DNA of 64,000 nt. Source: Trema orientale (lineage: Eukaryota; Streptophyta; Magnoliopsida; Rosales; Cannabaceae). This document shows positions 12,299 through 22,408 of this stretch, piece by piece. Where the stretch lies: assembly GCA_002914845.1 (NCBI GenBank), contig JXTC01000378.1, forward strand, positions 70,924 to 134,923. The letters run 5' to 3'. Within the stretch, counting starts at the first letter, position 1. Each line of letters opens with the position of its first letter. The notes under the pieces are model-generated. The model was not told the DNA's origin and did not search any database. It saw only the letters and a program-made list of their open reading frames with translations. The position numbers and the translations under genes were made by a program.

Positions 12299-13150
12299 TC
12301 ATCCCAAAAGACGATAACCTAACTCAGTATCACCATAACAAATATAGAAATACTTCTTAGATTTGGGATCAAGTTTACTTCTACTAGTAAGGTCAATAGG
12401 AACATAAGACAAACAACCAAATACTTTCAGGAAAGAAAGATTTACTTCTTCTGGTATTCTGCAGTCCAATGATACTGATGGTCCTCTGTTAATAAGATAT
12501 GCAGTAGTGTTCACTGCATCGGCCCAAAATATCTTTAGTAATCCTGTGTGCAATCTCATGCTCCTAGCATGTTCATTCAAGATCTTGTTCATTATTTCAG
12601 CAACACCATTTTGTTGAGGTTTTCCTGGAATGGTTTTCTTAAACCTGGACCTATTATCAGCATAATATTTCTTGAAATTATCATCATTATATTCTCCTCT
12701 ATTATCAGACCGCAAGCATTTTACTTTCAGATTAGTCTCATTATCTACCACGGCCTTTCACTTTTTAAAGGTATTATAAACATCAGATTTATTTTATAAA
12801 AAATAAACCCATACCTTTTTGCTCAAATCATCAATGAAAGTAACATAACACTTTGAGCCTCTAAGGGATGTCGCAGGAGATGGCCCCCACACATCTATAT
12901 GAATCAGCTCTAATTTTGTTGCTTTCAGTTCTCTTTCGCCTTTCGAAAAGCTCACTCTTTTCTGCTTGCTAAAGATACAGCTTTTGCACAGACTATGCTC
13001 AATCGACTTCAGCTCTGGTAACTTTCTTTTTGACAACATCACTTTTATTCTCTTCTTACTCATATGCCCTAGTCTATAGTACTATAGACTTGAATCAGCA
13101 CCAGCATTGACAGTCACCAATGTATCTCTACAACAGGAAGTCATGTAGAG
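12299..13150 (-). pseudogene. Copia B integrase, broken
   Basis: The zinc-binding end is at 12794-13063 (SLCKSCIFSKQKRVSF, then LELIHIDVWGPSPATSLRG and FIDDLSKKVWVYFL). The core is at 12299-12751 (KCLRSDNRGEYNDDNFKKY, then PQQNGVAEIMNKILNEHAR with the catalytic Glu, and FLKVFGCLSYVPI). The two pieces are in different frames. Confidence 0.85.
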
Positions 13151-13199
13151 AGTTTCGGTCTTGTTTCCTCAAGCAACAACTATGGCTCCTTTATTGACC

Positions 13200-13830
13200 T
13201 TCCACAAGCCACCAAAAAAAGTCACATTATGCCCGTTGTCATCAAGCTGTCCTACTGATATAAGTTTTCACATCAACTTTGGTACATTCCTCACTTTTCT
13301 CGATTTTCTACACTGACCAGTTTAACATCTTCAAACGAATATCTCCTATACCAACAATATATAATGGTTCTCCATCAGCTGGATAAACCTTTCCATAATT
13401 ATCAGTAATGTAATTCTCCAATACATCACAGTGTGCAATTGTATGATATGAAGCTCCAGAGTCTAAGACCTAAAAGTCAATAGAACTATCAATAGATAAT
13501 AGTAAAGCATCTTGTACCTTTTTAGTTTCAGCATTGGTACCATTATTTCTATTGTCGTCTCTCCTTAGTGCTTTATAATTCTTCTTTATGTGGCTAGTCT
13601 TGCCACAATTCTAGCATTCTAGTATTCTTCCAGATCTAGATTTGTCTTTGTCATTCCTTGAATCAGACCTACCACGGTCCCGGTTAGAATTCTTCTCGCC
13701 CCTCCTACCCCTGTTCTCGAGATTTAGGGCAGATTTCGATGATGCGCATTCACCCGAATCAATGCTGTGAACTTTTTCTACTAAAATTCGGTGTCTAATA
13801 TCATTGAATTGCAGCTTTCCTTTGCCCAAA
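13200..13830 (-). pseudogene. Copia B protease and zinc-knuckle region, broken
   Basis: Around 13600 the minus strand encodes a zinc-knuckle-like NCGKTSHIKKNYK, in which the final Cys of CCHC is Asn. Around 13450 it encodes the protease motif LDSGASYHTIAH. The basic 13611-13829 stretch (NRDRGRSDSRNDKDKSRSG) is the gag C-terminal linker. Stops interrupt all of these. Confidence 0.75.
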
Positions 13831-13849
13831 ATTGCTAACTGCAGCCCTC

Positions 13850-14340
13850 ATTGGTTCCTAGCTATTTGGTAGAGATGCTAGAAGAATTAGAGCACGAGCC
13901 TCATCGTCGAAATTAATTTCGATGAACGTCAAACGAGAAACGAACGTGTTGAACTCGTTGATGTATATTGTAACTGAAACACCTTCTCACATCTTTAAAT
14001 AAAATAACTTTTTCATCAAATATACCTTATTATATGCCGACAGTTTGTTATATATATCTGATAGGATACTCATCATCTCTGTTATGATTTTTGCATCTGT
14101 GACATTATGAGCAACGTTATTTGTTAGTGTTAATCGGATTACTCCTAAGAAGTTCCCAATCGTCATCCTACATCTTCTCGTGTTTTTTTCCCGATAGAGG
14201 CTGATGCAACTTTTTACTGTCCAGATAATCATTGATCTGTAATCTCTTTTACGAGAAGCCTATACTGTCGAACTTTTCAATTTCGGGTCCTGATCCGTCA
14301 TCTCTGGCCATCGCTCCCACTAAATCGAACATTAGCTCTG
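13850..14340 (-). pseudogene. Copia B gag N-terminus, broken
   Basis: The start near 14320 reads MARDDGSGPEIEKFD, then INDYLDSKKLHQPLSGKK, then GVIRLTLTNNVAHNVTDAK, then YNKVYLMKKLFYLKM. This is the gag architecture of Tnt1-94-type plant copia elements (UBN2/DUF4219-like). There are several frame breaks. Confidence 0.75.
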
Positions 14341-14348
14341 ATACTAGT

Positions 14349-14923
14349 TATTAGGGAATAACCTCCCTAATAGACACAATATAATATGGAAGCGATAAAA
14401 TAAAGTAGAAATAAACTCCGAAATTAAATAAATACAAGATACACAAATTTACATAGTTCACCAATTTGGCTACATTTACGGAGCTGCTGCAGATCTTTAC
14501 TATAGGGAGAAAGTGAACTTTTACAAATGTTTACAAACACTCACTTAGTACTTCTCACACTCAGACTCCGAGTACACCTACGAGAAAAACTATATTTTTC
14601 TCTAACTCTCAAGAATAAAATCTCTCTATTTTACTTTAACTATGCTTGGTGTTTCTCACTTCTCTGCGACGGAGAATGAAGAGGATTAAGCCTCTATTTA
14701 TATGCTTAGGCTCACCAACTTCTCCATCAAATCTTCACATAATTGCCATGTATAAAATACTACTTGTACACTGCAAATACGCGTTTTCTACCAGTTATAC
14801 TGTATACATGTTTTTGACATAAATACGAAGATATCCTCTATCTCCTCACGTAATTTGTACGCAGTTTGTATGCAATAGAAATATTCTTCTATTTATTATA
14901 CTAAATGCATTCAAATGCTAACA
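14349..14923 (-). repeat. 5' LTR of copia B
   Basis: Direct repeat of 9835-10382. It ends GCTAACA and is followed by the AGGGT target duplication. Its inner end has mutated from TGTTAGG to TATTAGG, next to the primer site. Confidence 0.88.
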
Positions 14924-14928
14924 AGGGT

Positions 14929-16230
14929 TGCATAAACCCTTAATAAATTTTAATATTTGTTTTGTGGAATTAAATTTAGGACTTTGAGTATTTTTCGTTC
15001 TAGTATAGTAGCGTAACTATGTCTAAAAAAAATATAAGGATAAAGTAGCCATGAAAACAAACCAAAAAATATAATGGGCATTTTCATAAATATACGTTTA
15101 ACAATTCAGCTAGGAACGGTACTTTGCACGAAACTTGTCCTGTGCCTTCCATTATGTGAAGTTGTGTACACGACTCGGTCCTTCTGCTTGTAACTGAAAT
15201 GCTGGATCAGTTTCTGTACCATTAATTGCTTTCATTGTTTTTAGGTCATGTTGATTAGATGACTCGGTCGTTCTAAATCTATTGAACTGCTGGCCCAAAT
15301 TCTCTGATGTCTTCATTCTTTTTTTTTTTTTTTGGGTGCATGTTTGAGTGCGTGACTAGCTACTCTACATATTAAAACAGACGGAACCTCTTTCCAAATA
15401 AAACAAAATAAAATAAACAGAAAATTTTCGAGTGGAGCATAAAATGTTTTCGAGCTAAATTTGGTCCTTTTTTCTATTTTTATATACATTTATATAAAAA
15501 TTCATTTTCCTTTTATATGGACTTGTATTTGAGCAATATAATTCACTAAAATCTAAAAATGGTAATTTTGAATTGTGCAGTCAAAATAGTCTAAAATAGC
15601 ATTGAAAAGAATTTTTAAAGTGAGGTAAAAAGACAAATTATCCATAAAAAGTGACTACAAAATTAAGTATTTCAAAATTTATCTCAATAAAGTTTAAAAA
15701 TAAAAAAATTAAGTGGGAGTAAATGAAAGACATACCTGAATTTTTTTAAAAAAAAATATTTGGGCGAAATTTACCATGCAAAATTTCGTGGGGAACAAAT
15801 GAGGGGCATAATTCAAACTATAACTTGAGGATAAGATTCAAAATAATAAAAGTCTAGGTGCATACGTCCCCACTGAGCCGAAGGCCCGAAGGTGGCTCTG
15901 GGCCTTAAAACATGGATATTCTGTTGTGGGTATGTTCTGAAATTTGATTTTAATAAAAGAGATTTTATGGTGGATGTCCTTTTTTATGCTTTGTTTTAAT
16001 AAATATTCGTTTTTCCCTTTTTATAACTAAATAGTTGAGCATATGTACTTTTACACTTGGTATATCTATTTATATATAAACTTTAATTTATGTACTAATC
16101 AAGTATATTATTTTTAATATTAGGTATATCATAATTGACATTTGGTATATCCATTAATATATCGGTTATTCGGCTACAGTTTGAAAAATAAAAATTTATT
16201 TAAATGGGCCAAAATTTCGTGAAGAATATT
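14929..16230. other. Intergenic spacer
   Basis: No gene supported. It has a T-homopolymer near 15320 and a phrase repeated in weaker form (AAATTTCGTGGGGAAC near 15785, AAATTTCGTGAAGAA near 16212), suggesting eroded repeat copies. Confidence 0.4.
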
Positions 16231-16581
16231 TATAGGAAATGACCTCTTTTTTATGATCAATTTAAAAAATGGTTGTTTTTACACGTATTTAATAAATGAC
16301 TATTTTATAATTTTATTTTGATAAATGACTGTATTTCAGTTGATCCATTTTCTATAAAATAATCAATTTTTTTTATAAAGTACATCAATTTTTGAAAAAG
16401 TAAATCAAATTTAAAAAAAAAAAAATTTTTTCAAAAAATAAATCAATATATTATACTAAATATGAAGAACAACTATTTTTTAAATAGTTTTTAAAATTCA
16501 GCTATTTTTTAATTGTGTTTGAAAAATGGCCATTTTACAAACTATAATTTAAAATTCGGCCATTTGGCTAAAGTGCCATTT
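16231..16581 (+). repeat. MITE-like repeat, uninterrupted copy
   Basis: About 350 bp. It begins near GGAAATGACC and ends near GGCTAAAGTGCCATTT, so its ends are short imperfect inverted repeats (AAATGRC). It matches the two halves that flank copia A and serves as a paralogous empty site for that insertion. It contains an A-homopolymer near 16417. Confidence 0.6.
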
Positions 16582-17293
16582 AGTCAATTTGCTATAAAGC
16601 CCTAGCTATATAAATTATCTTCGGTTTAAGCAAAGTGTATATCACTTAATCTACTAGGTATATCAATTTGTAAATGGTAAGAAAGACAAAAAATTAGACA
16701 TTGTTTTTTTTTTTTTCCAATTTTTTATTATTTATAAAATAATAACTCCAAAAACTCAGACATTCTCCTAAAGACGCCATTAAAATAATGTTTATGGCCC
16801 GTTAATTTGGTGGCAGGACTAAAAGGATAAGAGGAAAATAGGCTCAGTAGCAACTTGAGAGGGTAAGCTTTTACCTTTTGTAATTTGTTTCAATTCTTTT
16901 GTTTATATACAGCAGTTTTTATTATAAAGTTCCAAATCAACTCTTAATTTTCTCTAAATTTTTTGAGGTTTGTCCACAAGTTGGTTGAGTTTTTGTCTAC
17001 TGTCTGAATGATGTTTTTGTCAACTGATAACTAGATGAGTTTTGTCAACTGACTTGTTTAGTTTTCTTGACCGACCATAGTTGAGGTTTAAAAGCATAAT
17101 TGAGGTATTTTTGGTAAAAGTTCAGAAAAACTGCTATATTTTTTAACATATTTTTTTTAGCTAAAAAATAAAACTTGAGTTTTAAATAAACCACTATTTA
17201 TAAAAGAACCCCTAGAGATGAGGAAGTAGACCAATACCTATTTTAAAGCATATTTACATAGATGCCTGTTTTATTTATTTTTAATATATTCAT

Positions 17294-17299
<6 letters not shown>

Positions 17300-17333
<34 letters not shown>
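17300..17333. repeat. TA dinucleotide microsatellite
   Basis: About 17 uninterrupted TA units following a short CA run. Confidence 0.95.
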
Positions 17334-17335
<2 letters not shown>

Positions 17336-17535
17336 TTTTTTTTCATAATCGTTATATCATATGTATTTTACACATGGAATGTATAGCATGTTATACATTC
17401 ATGTTAAAAAGTACACTTGAAAATGAGTATATATTTTATATTATATACTTACATATTTATACTATAAATATATATCACACTTACTTGTATTCTGAAAAAA
17501 TGGTATGAAACTATTAAAAAATGGTTTTTTTCTTA

Positions 17536-18036
17536 TATGTTTGACCCTTATGTTATTCGTAAGTTGGCAAAGTAGTTCTTGAGTTATTTTTTTGGCAACT
17601 AAATCATTAATTTTAAAAACTTTGGCAATAATTATTTTTTATTTGTTGATGTTAAAGTTTTTATAAAATTGGACATGTTTTAGTGGAATTAATTTGTACT
17701 TCACTAGCACTAATTATATTGGAAGCGAAATAAAAAAAAAATTATAATAAATTTTAAAATGTCTAAAATCTTCTATTTTTAAAAATTTCTTAGATTCTTT
17801 TGATGATTGTAATTAGTTTTTAGTTACTTTCCTTCCAATTCCAACTACTACTAGTAAAATAATGACTTTGACCTTCAAAAACCTTGTATGTGACTTGGAA
17901 ATGCTCAATTTGATATAATTTTTTAACGATTACTAACAAAAAGGACTTAATTGTCATAGTTTTTAAAATATAGGGACTTAATTGCAAAAAAAGAGACCAC
18001 TTTGTCAATCGTGAATAATACAAGAGGCAAACATGC
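17536..18036. mobile_element. MITE with long terminal inverted repeats
   Basis: The first ~110 bp (TATGTTTGACCCTTATGTTA...) reappear inverted at the right end (minus strand CATGTTTGCCTCTTGTATTA...). Both arms then continue through GGCAAAGTAGT / GACAAAGTGGT and TTTTAAAAACT blocks. It has no coding capacity. The long arms suggest a foldback or Mutator-like MITE, but I found no unambiguous target duplication. An A-homopolymer follows at 18045-18062. Confidence 0.65.
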
Positions 18037-18905
18037 CAAAAATCCAAAAAAAAAAAAAAAAAATCAGAACTGGTGAAATATAAGGCAAAAAAGGGTATTG
18101 AACCTAAATTTCACAAAGATTGAGTGCACTACGTTTGAAAAAAATTAGATCACTACCACTTACTACACTAACTAATTATAAAGAACAACCATTTTCTTTG
18201 CTCTAATTTAACAGGCTGTTTCATTTCAAAAAATTGCATTATTCCCACCCAAATCAACTCCGAAGAAGAAAGTTTGTTGATCAAAAAGTATAAAATATTT
18301 TTGTTAACTTTGATTATTTTGGAAAGTGGTATTTGGTGCGACTATACCGACTTTGTTTGCTGCTAATAAGAGGTTGGATATATTAGTTAATACATCAAAA
18401 AAAAAAAAAGACGATAAGTTTAGAGGAAGTTTATTGTTCCGTCAGGGAAAAAAAAGTACTCATCATATAGTAAAATTTGTGTTTTTTTTTTACATATTTC
18501 CAAATGTTTATTAGCATATTTTCTGATGCTGATATTATGATTATTTAACGTTAAAATTTTGCCCAAAAGTGTCCGGTATGATGATCCCAGTTGAATTTTA
18601 ATTGCACGTATAGAAAACTTCATTGTAAATACTATAAGACAATATATTACGCTATTGATTGAAAGTAAGTAAGTTGTGCACGCACGTGAACATATACGTC
18701 TTATATAACATATATATAGATATTTATTACATGAACAGTTAAGAATATATACCCAAAGCAAGAAGAGGAATAATATATAGTTAATGATCAGTGGACGAAG
18801 GATAAGATATTTGAATAAATAATTAATGGAACAAAAACTTGAAAAAAGGAAAGTAGGAAAAAAAAGAAAACCTTTGGGCTCCAATTTCGCCTAAAACTTT
18901 CCGTC
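18037..18905. other. Intergenic spacer upstream of GRP1
   Basis: AT-rich with several homopolymers. No gene supported. Confidence 0.4.
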
Positions 18906-18948
18906 TTTGCAAATTGCATAAGCCTCGTATCTTACACTATTAATAGAG
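18906..18948 (+). promoter_or_regulatory. Putative core promoter of GRP1
   Basis: TTTGCAAATTGCATAAGC (18906-18923) precedes a weak TATA-like CTATTAATAG about 100 bp before the ATG. A similar arrangement (TTGCAACTTGCAAATATGC followed by TATAAATA) lies before GRP2 at nearly the same distance. Both are followed by a CACAC..CTCTTCTC stretch in the 5' leader. Confidence 0.55.
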
Positions 18949-19039
18949 ATCAAATTCCACACACTCTTCTCAATCACTTCTCTCCTTCGAGTACAGCATA
19001 ACTATTAGTCTTTCCTAAGAGAAAAGGAAAAAAAAAATA

Positions 19040-19679
19040 ATGGGTTTAAAGGTTTTCATTCTCCTGAGTTTCTTTCTCGCGGTTGCTCTTCCCATCTCTT
19101 CAGATGAGGCAGATAGAGACCTTGTTGAGACTTCTGCTAACAACAAAAATGGTCAGCTTGTGTGTTACCAAATATATATATATATGTGTGTGTGTGTCTA
19201 ATATTCTATAAACTTTCACATCTATAATAAAATGAATCATGTTATTACGACAAAAATTGTAATATTGTTATACTTAGACCTAGGTTTGTATTTTGTTCAT
19301 TGAAATAATTAGCCAAGTTGGTCTCTACTTAATGTAAAGTAATTTTCTTACTACATATATGTGCCTTGTAGTGAATGCCAACAATGTAATGAAGTCCGTT
19401 AATTGGTGGGCTGGAATATATGGAGGATACCCTGGACAGGTCGGCGCCTACGGTGGCTTTGGAGGATACCACCATATTGGAAAAGGATATCCTGGATACC
19501 CCGGCTATGGCGGTTACGGTGGTGGACCCGGTTATCCCGGCGGCATTCGCAGTTTTGATGGTAGTTGTTACTATGGATGCTGCAGGCCCAACTACTATGG
19601 GAGAGGCTGTGAAAGGTGTTGCAGTTATTTTGGTGAAGCTTTTGATGCAAAAATTGGAGCCAATAATCCTCATAACTGA
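19040..19679 (+). CDS. Secreted glycine-rich protein, GRP family (GRP1)
   Basis: Two exons, 19040-19151 and 19372-19679, joined by a 220-bp phase-1 intron (donor G|GTCAGC, acceptor TTGTAG), give 139 residues. Residues 1-24 are a signal peptide ([18 protein letters not shown] then ISSDEA), so the product is expected to be secreted, probably to the cell wall. Residues about 53-95 are Gly/Tyr/Pro-rich and irregular ([18 protein letters not shown]). The C-terminus carries a Cys cluster spaced C-x3-CC-x8-C-x2-CC (Cys103, 107, 108, 117, 120, 121) and then [10 protein letters not shown]. This architecture is that of the plant GRP family (Pfam GRP, PF07172). The exact role is unknown; relatives are linked to stress, defence or wall structure. 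A paralogue lies at 26571. A poly(A) signal AATAAA is at 19774-19779. The start is the first ATG after the TATA-like box and begins the signal peptide. Confidence 0.88.
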
Positions 19680-19773
19680 TCAAGGAATGAGATCTTTTTT
19701 CTTCCTTTGGCTAAAAGAAGATCATAGCATGAAAAAAAGATCATCATATCTATATATATGTATAAATTAAATG

Positions 19774-19779
19774 AATAAA
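19774..19779 (+). terminator. Poly(A) signal of GRP1
   Basis: AATAAA about 95 bp after the stop codon, in the usual position for a plant polyadenylation signal. Confidence 0.5.
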
Positions 19780-20049
19780 GCTTGGTATAATCATGATTAA
19801 GAATACGTACCATGATATATGGTTATTAGATTCCATAATGTGGTTCTTACTAGTCATGCTCTTCTATGTGTCTCTAGCTAGCTTGCTTGTTATAAATTAA
19901 TAGATGTTAATTTGTTGAGTTGATCAATTATCATTATATTTAACTAATTTTGTGGCGCACTTCTTTGAAAGGTGGCCACTCTCTATATGGCAAGTACACT
20001 CTATTTAACTAATTTTTTGTGGCTTCCAGTTCCTTTCTTCATTCCTTTG

Positions 20050-20458
20050 CTAACTACAAATGATCGGTTTCTCTGCTGAAGAAACGTATTCTGAATTTCT
20101 TTTGGACTGGTAAGTTGATAACATAAAGCTCATTACCGTTTTTTTGGAGAAAATGTTGTGCAAAGCTTGAAGGGGGATTGATATTGAAAGAGCCTCTTTG
20201 CTCTAAACCAATAAGTATTTCTTCATAGGTTGGCTTGGAATGTTACGAAATTATAATATTCTTTTGTGTTTCATTTGCTCCGGGCTAAGTATACGTCCAA
20301 ATATTTGTGCCGTGCTTGCGGGAAAACCATGGATCATTATTTTTATATATATTTTTTTGTCCGCAGATACTCCTGTTGATTATTGTTTAATTAAATGTGA
20401 TGGTTCTTCAGTTCTTTTAGCAGTTGCTGGAGATTTGAGTTGTCACGATCGAAATTTT
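20050..20458 (+). pseudogene. Fragment of a non-LTR (LINE) reverse transcriptase/RNase H
   Basis: Broken plus-strand frames read LKKRILNFFWTG, then KLEGGLILKEPLC, then RLAWNV. This resembles the end of plant L1 RT and the zf-RVT linker (families usually read FLW.G...EGGLGL..L...N.ALLAKLAW). Further on, CLIKCDGSS resembles the start of the LINE RNase H domain. The CACTA element begins immediately after it. Confidence 0.5.
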
Positions 20459-20482
20459 CACTACAAGAAAAATAGGATTTCA

Positions 20483-20663
20483 CGTCACTTTTTTGGTGAC
20501 GTCAAAGGCATATGACATCGCCCAACGAAGCGACGTCTATCCAAAGCACCGTTAAAAGTCTTGGATTTCTGGCGACGTGATAGACATACGACGTCACCAG
20601 AAAAGCGACGTCGTATGTCTATCACGTCGCTTTTTTGGTGACGTCGTAGACATACGACGTCGC
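20483..20663. repeat. Left subterminal GACGTC array of the CACTA element
   Basis: Alternating GACGTCG, GACGTCAC and CATACGACGTC units, many of them mutual inverted repeats (for example CGACGTCGTATGTC and GACATACGACGTCG). The array runs into the gap. In En/Spm such subterminal motifs bind a transposon-encoded protein. That role is inferred here. Confidence 0.8.
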
Positions 20664-20845
20664 NNNNNNNNNNNNNNNNNNNNNNNNNNNNNNNNNNNNN
20701 NNNNNNNNNNNNNNNNNNNNNNNNNNNNNNNNNNNNNNNNNNNNNNNNNNNNNNNNNNNNNNNNNNNNNNNNNNNNNNNNNNNNNNNNNNNNNNNNNNNN
20801 NNNNNNNNNNNNNNNNNNNNNNNNNNNNNNNNNNNNNNNNNNNNN
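20664..20845. other. Assembly gap (182 N)
   Basis: A run of N inside the repeat-rich left arm of the CACTA element, followed by a TA run. Palindromic repeats probably broke the assembly here. Confidence 0.99.
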
Positions 20846-21450
20846 ATATATATATATATATATATATATCAAAGTAAAAAAAAAACTCATACTAGTTCAA
20901 TAACAATTACTAAAAACTGAAATTATAAAATACATAAAAAAAATAAAACAAATTATCAAGCTATAATTTTAATCTAATAACTAATGAATCTCAATGCTTC
21001 TTAACTACATTCAAATGGCTATATAGGAAAATTGTTCAAAATGGCCAAGTGTAAAAACCTAAACTAAACATGAAATTATTAGGTAAAATTCGGATAAAAA
21101 CAAAGCCTAATGCAATTATACATGAATTCTAGCGAAAAATGTGACTTAAATTATTAAAATTACCTCAAGTGGCCAAAAAACATGGAGGAATGACAAACAT
21201 GAGTGGCGGCTATAGCTTGGGTTGGGGAAGTGTAAAAATCTAAACTAAAACATTAAATAATTAGATAAAACCAAAGCCTAATGCAATTATATACAAATTC
21301 TATCGGAAAAATTGACTTAATAAAGCTAAAATTACCTCAAATGGCCGGAAAAAATAGAGGAGGGGCGAAGAGGAGCGGCGGCAAGGGGTAGTAGTGTCGA
21401 ACGAGCGGGTTCTGCTAAGTGCTGAACCCTAAAACTAGAAACTAACCAAA

Positions 21451-21782
21451 CGACGTCGCTTTTCCAGCGACGTCGTTTAGATATGACGTCGCTTTTCCAG
21501 CGACGTCATTTAGATACGACGTCGCTTTTTCAGCGACGTCGTACGGTTAGCTTTCCCGTCGCTAGAAAAGCGACGTCGTATAGATACGACGTCGCTTTTT
21601 TAGCGACGTCGTATGTCGTGTTTCCTGTCGCTTAAATAGCGACGTAAAACAGCGACGTACGACGTCGCATTTTTGTGTTTTCTCGTCGCTTTTTAAGCGA
21701 CGCAGGGCGTCGTGTCGTTTTTCTGGAGACGTTAAAGGCCAGTTTTTTTTCCACGTCGCGCTGACATTATAAAGCGACGTGG
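21451..21782. repeat. Right subterminal GACGTC array of the CACTA element
   Basis: About ten GACGTCGC/GCGACGTC units at short intervals separated by TTTTCCA, TTTAGATA or TTTTTT, ending with AAGCGACGTGGAA. The motif type is the same as in the left array. Confidence 0.82.
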
Positions 21783-21992
21783 AATATAGTAACGGCTTTG
21801 CTCTATTTTGTAGTAGTGTTTAAAGCCGAGACTTTTAGTAAATTTAAGTTGAAACAGTAATAAACAGTAATTTTTCCAAAATTTTAGAAAATCGAGTACT
21901 TAAAATTTTAAATTTTAGTCCTAAAAGATAAGTAAAATTCAAATTAAGGAAATCTCTCATTAATATAGATTTTTCAAGAAAATACTTCACTT

Positions 21993-22116
21993 AAAGTTTA
22001 GAGGAATTTCAATTAATTTAATTAGAATCTTTTTGATAAATCATATGTTTCGATAAAGTTTAGAGGAATTCCAATTAATTTAATTAGAATCTTTTTGATA
22101 AATCATATATTTCGAT
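21993..22116. repeat. 62-bp tandem duplication
   Basis: Two adjacent units start AAAGTTTAGAGGAATT and run through TTTTTGATAAATCATAT. They differ at only two positions by eye. Non-coding. Confidence 0.88.
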
Positions 22117-22408
22117 AAAGAGAGTTCGGTTTAAAACTTTAGGTCCAAAGTTCAAAATAATTTAAATAAAATCATTTATGATTCCAAGTACTCAAAATTT
22201 GTAGTATTGTTGTCCTCGTATATCTACTTAAGAAAAACAATAAATAAGGCTAAATATTTGAATGAAGAAAAGAAATCAAACAAGATATAGACACCTACCA
22301 GGAAATAGGAACAGAACTATCGGCACAAGCCAAACAACTTGTCTAACTATCGAGATCACTATCTCAAATATACAAATACCTAAAAGTGAAAGGAAGTAGG
22401 AGGGTAAA

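Larger units (their letters stand above)
9835..14923 (-). mobile_element. Ty1/copia LTR retrotransposon B, complete but decayed
   Basis: LTRs at 9835-10382 and 14349-14923 are flanked by the 5-bp duplication AGGGT (9830-9834 and 14924-14928). A primer site next to the right LTR reads CTAGTATCAGAGC on the minus strand, one mismatch from the TGGTATCAGAGC complement of initiator-Met tRNA. Gag, protease, integrase, RT and RNase H pieces follow in copia order on the minus strand, resembling the Tnt1-94 group. The LTRs differ at many sites and by indels, so this is an older insertion than C. It is the same family as element D at the right edge. Confidence 0.92.
20459..21818. mobile_element. Non-autonomous CACTA (En/Spm-like) transposon
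   Basis: The left end is CACTACAAGAAAAATAGGAT. The right end, read inverted, is CACTACTACAAAATAGAG. Both ends abut the 3-bp duplication TTT (20456-20458 and 21819-21821). This is the classical CACTA terminus and target size. Both subterminal regions are packed with GACGTCG/GCGACGTC motifs in both orientations. The centre (about 20846-21440) is AT-rich and non-coding, so no transposase is present. An assembly gap lies within the left array. GC content of the ends is far above the surroundings. Confidence 0.9.

Noticed and set aside
14349..14928. Considered as a tRNA gene because of the CTCTGATAC wording beside it
   Set aside because: Only the 12-13-bp primer-site match is present, next to an LTR edge, with no cloverleaf.
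18420..18884. 154-codon minus-strand open frame upstream of GRP1
   Set aside because: Composition is that of AT-rich DNA (Leu, Ile, Phe, Tyr), no recognisable family, and it overlaps intergenic homopolymers.
19329..19683. Open frames on the minus strand and in a second plus frame over GRP1 exon 2
   Set aside because: They are antisense or out-of-frame readings of the Gly/Tyr-rich repeat. The real frame is fixed by the signal peptide, splice sites and Cys pattern.
20577..20903. Open frames running through the N gap
   Set aside because: Artefacts of N translated as unknown residues between GACGTC repeats and a TA run.
20483..21782. GACGTC arrays read as a CRISPR-like array or plasmid iterons
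   Set aside because: Plant context, CACTA termini and TTT duplication explain them as subterminal transposon repeats. Spacing is irregular and units occur in both orientations.
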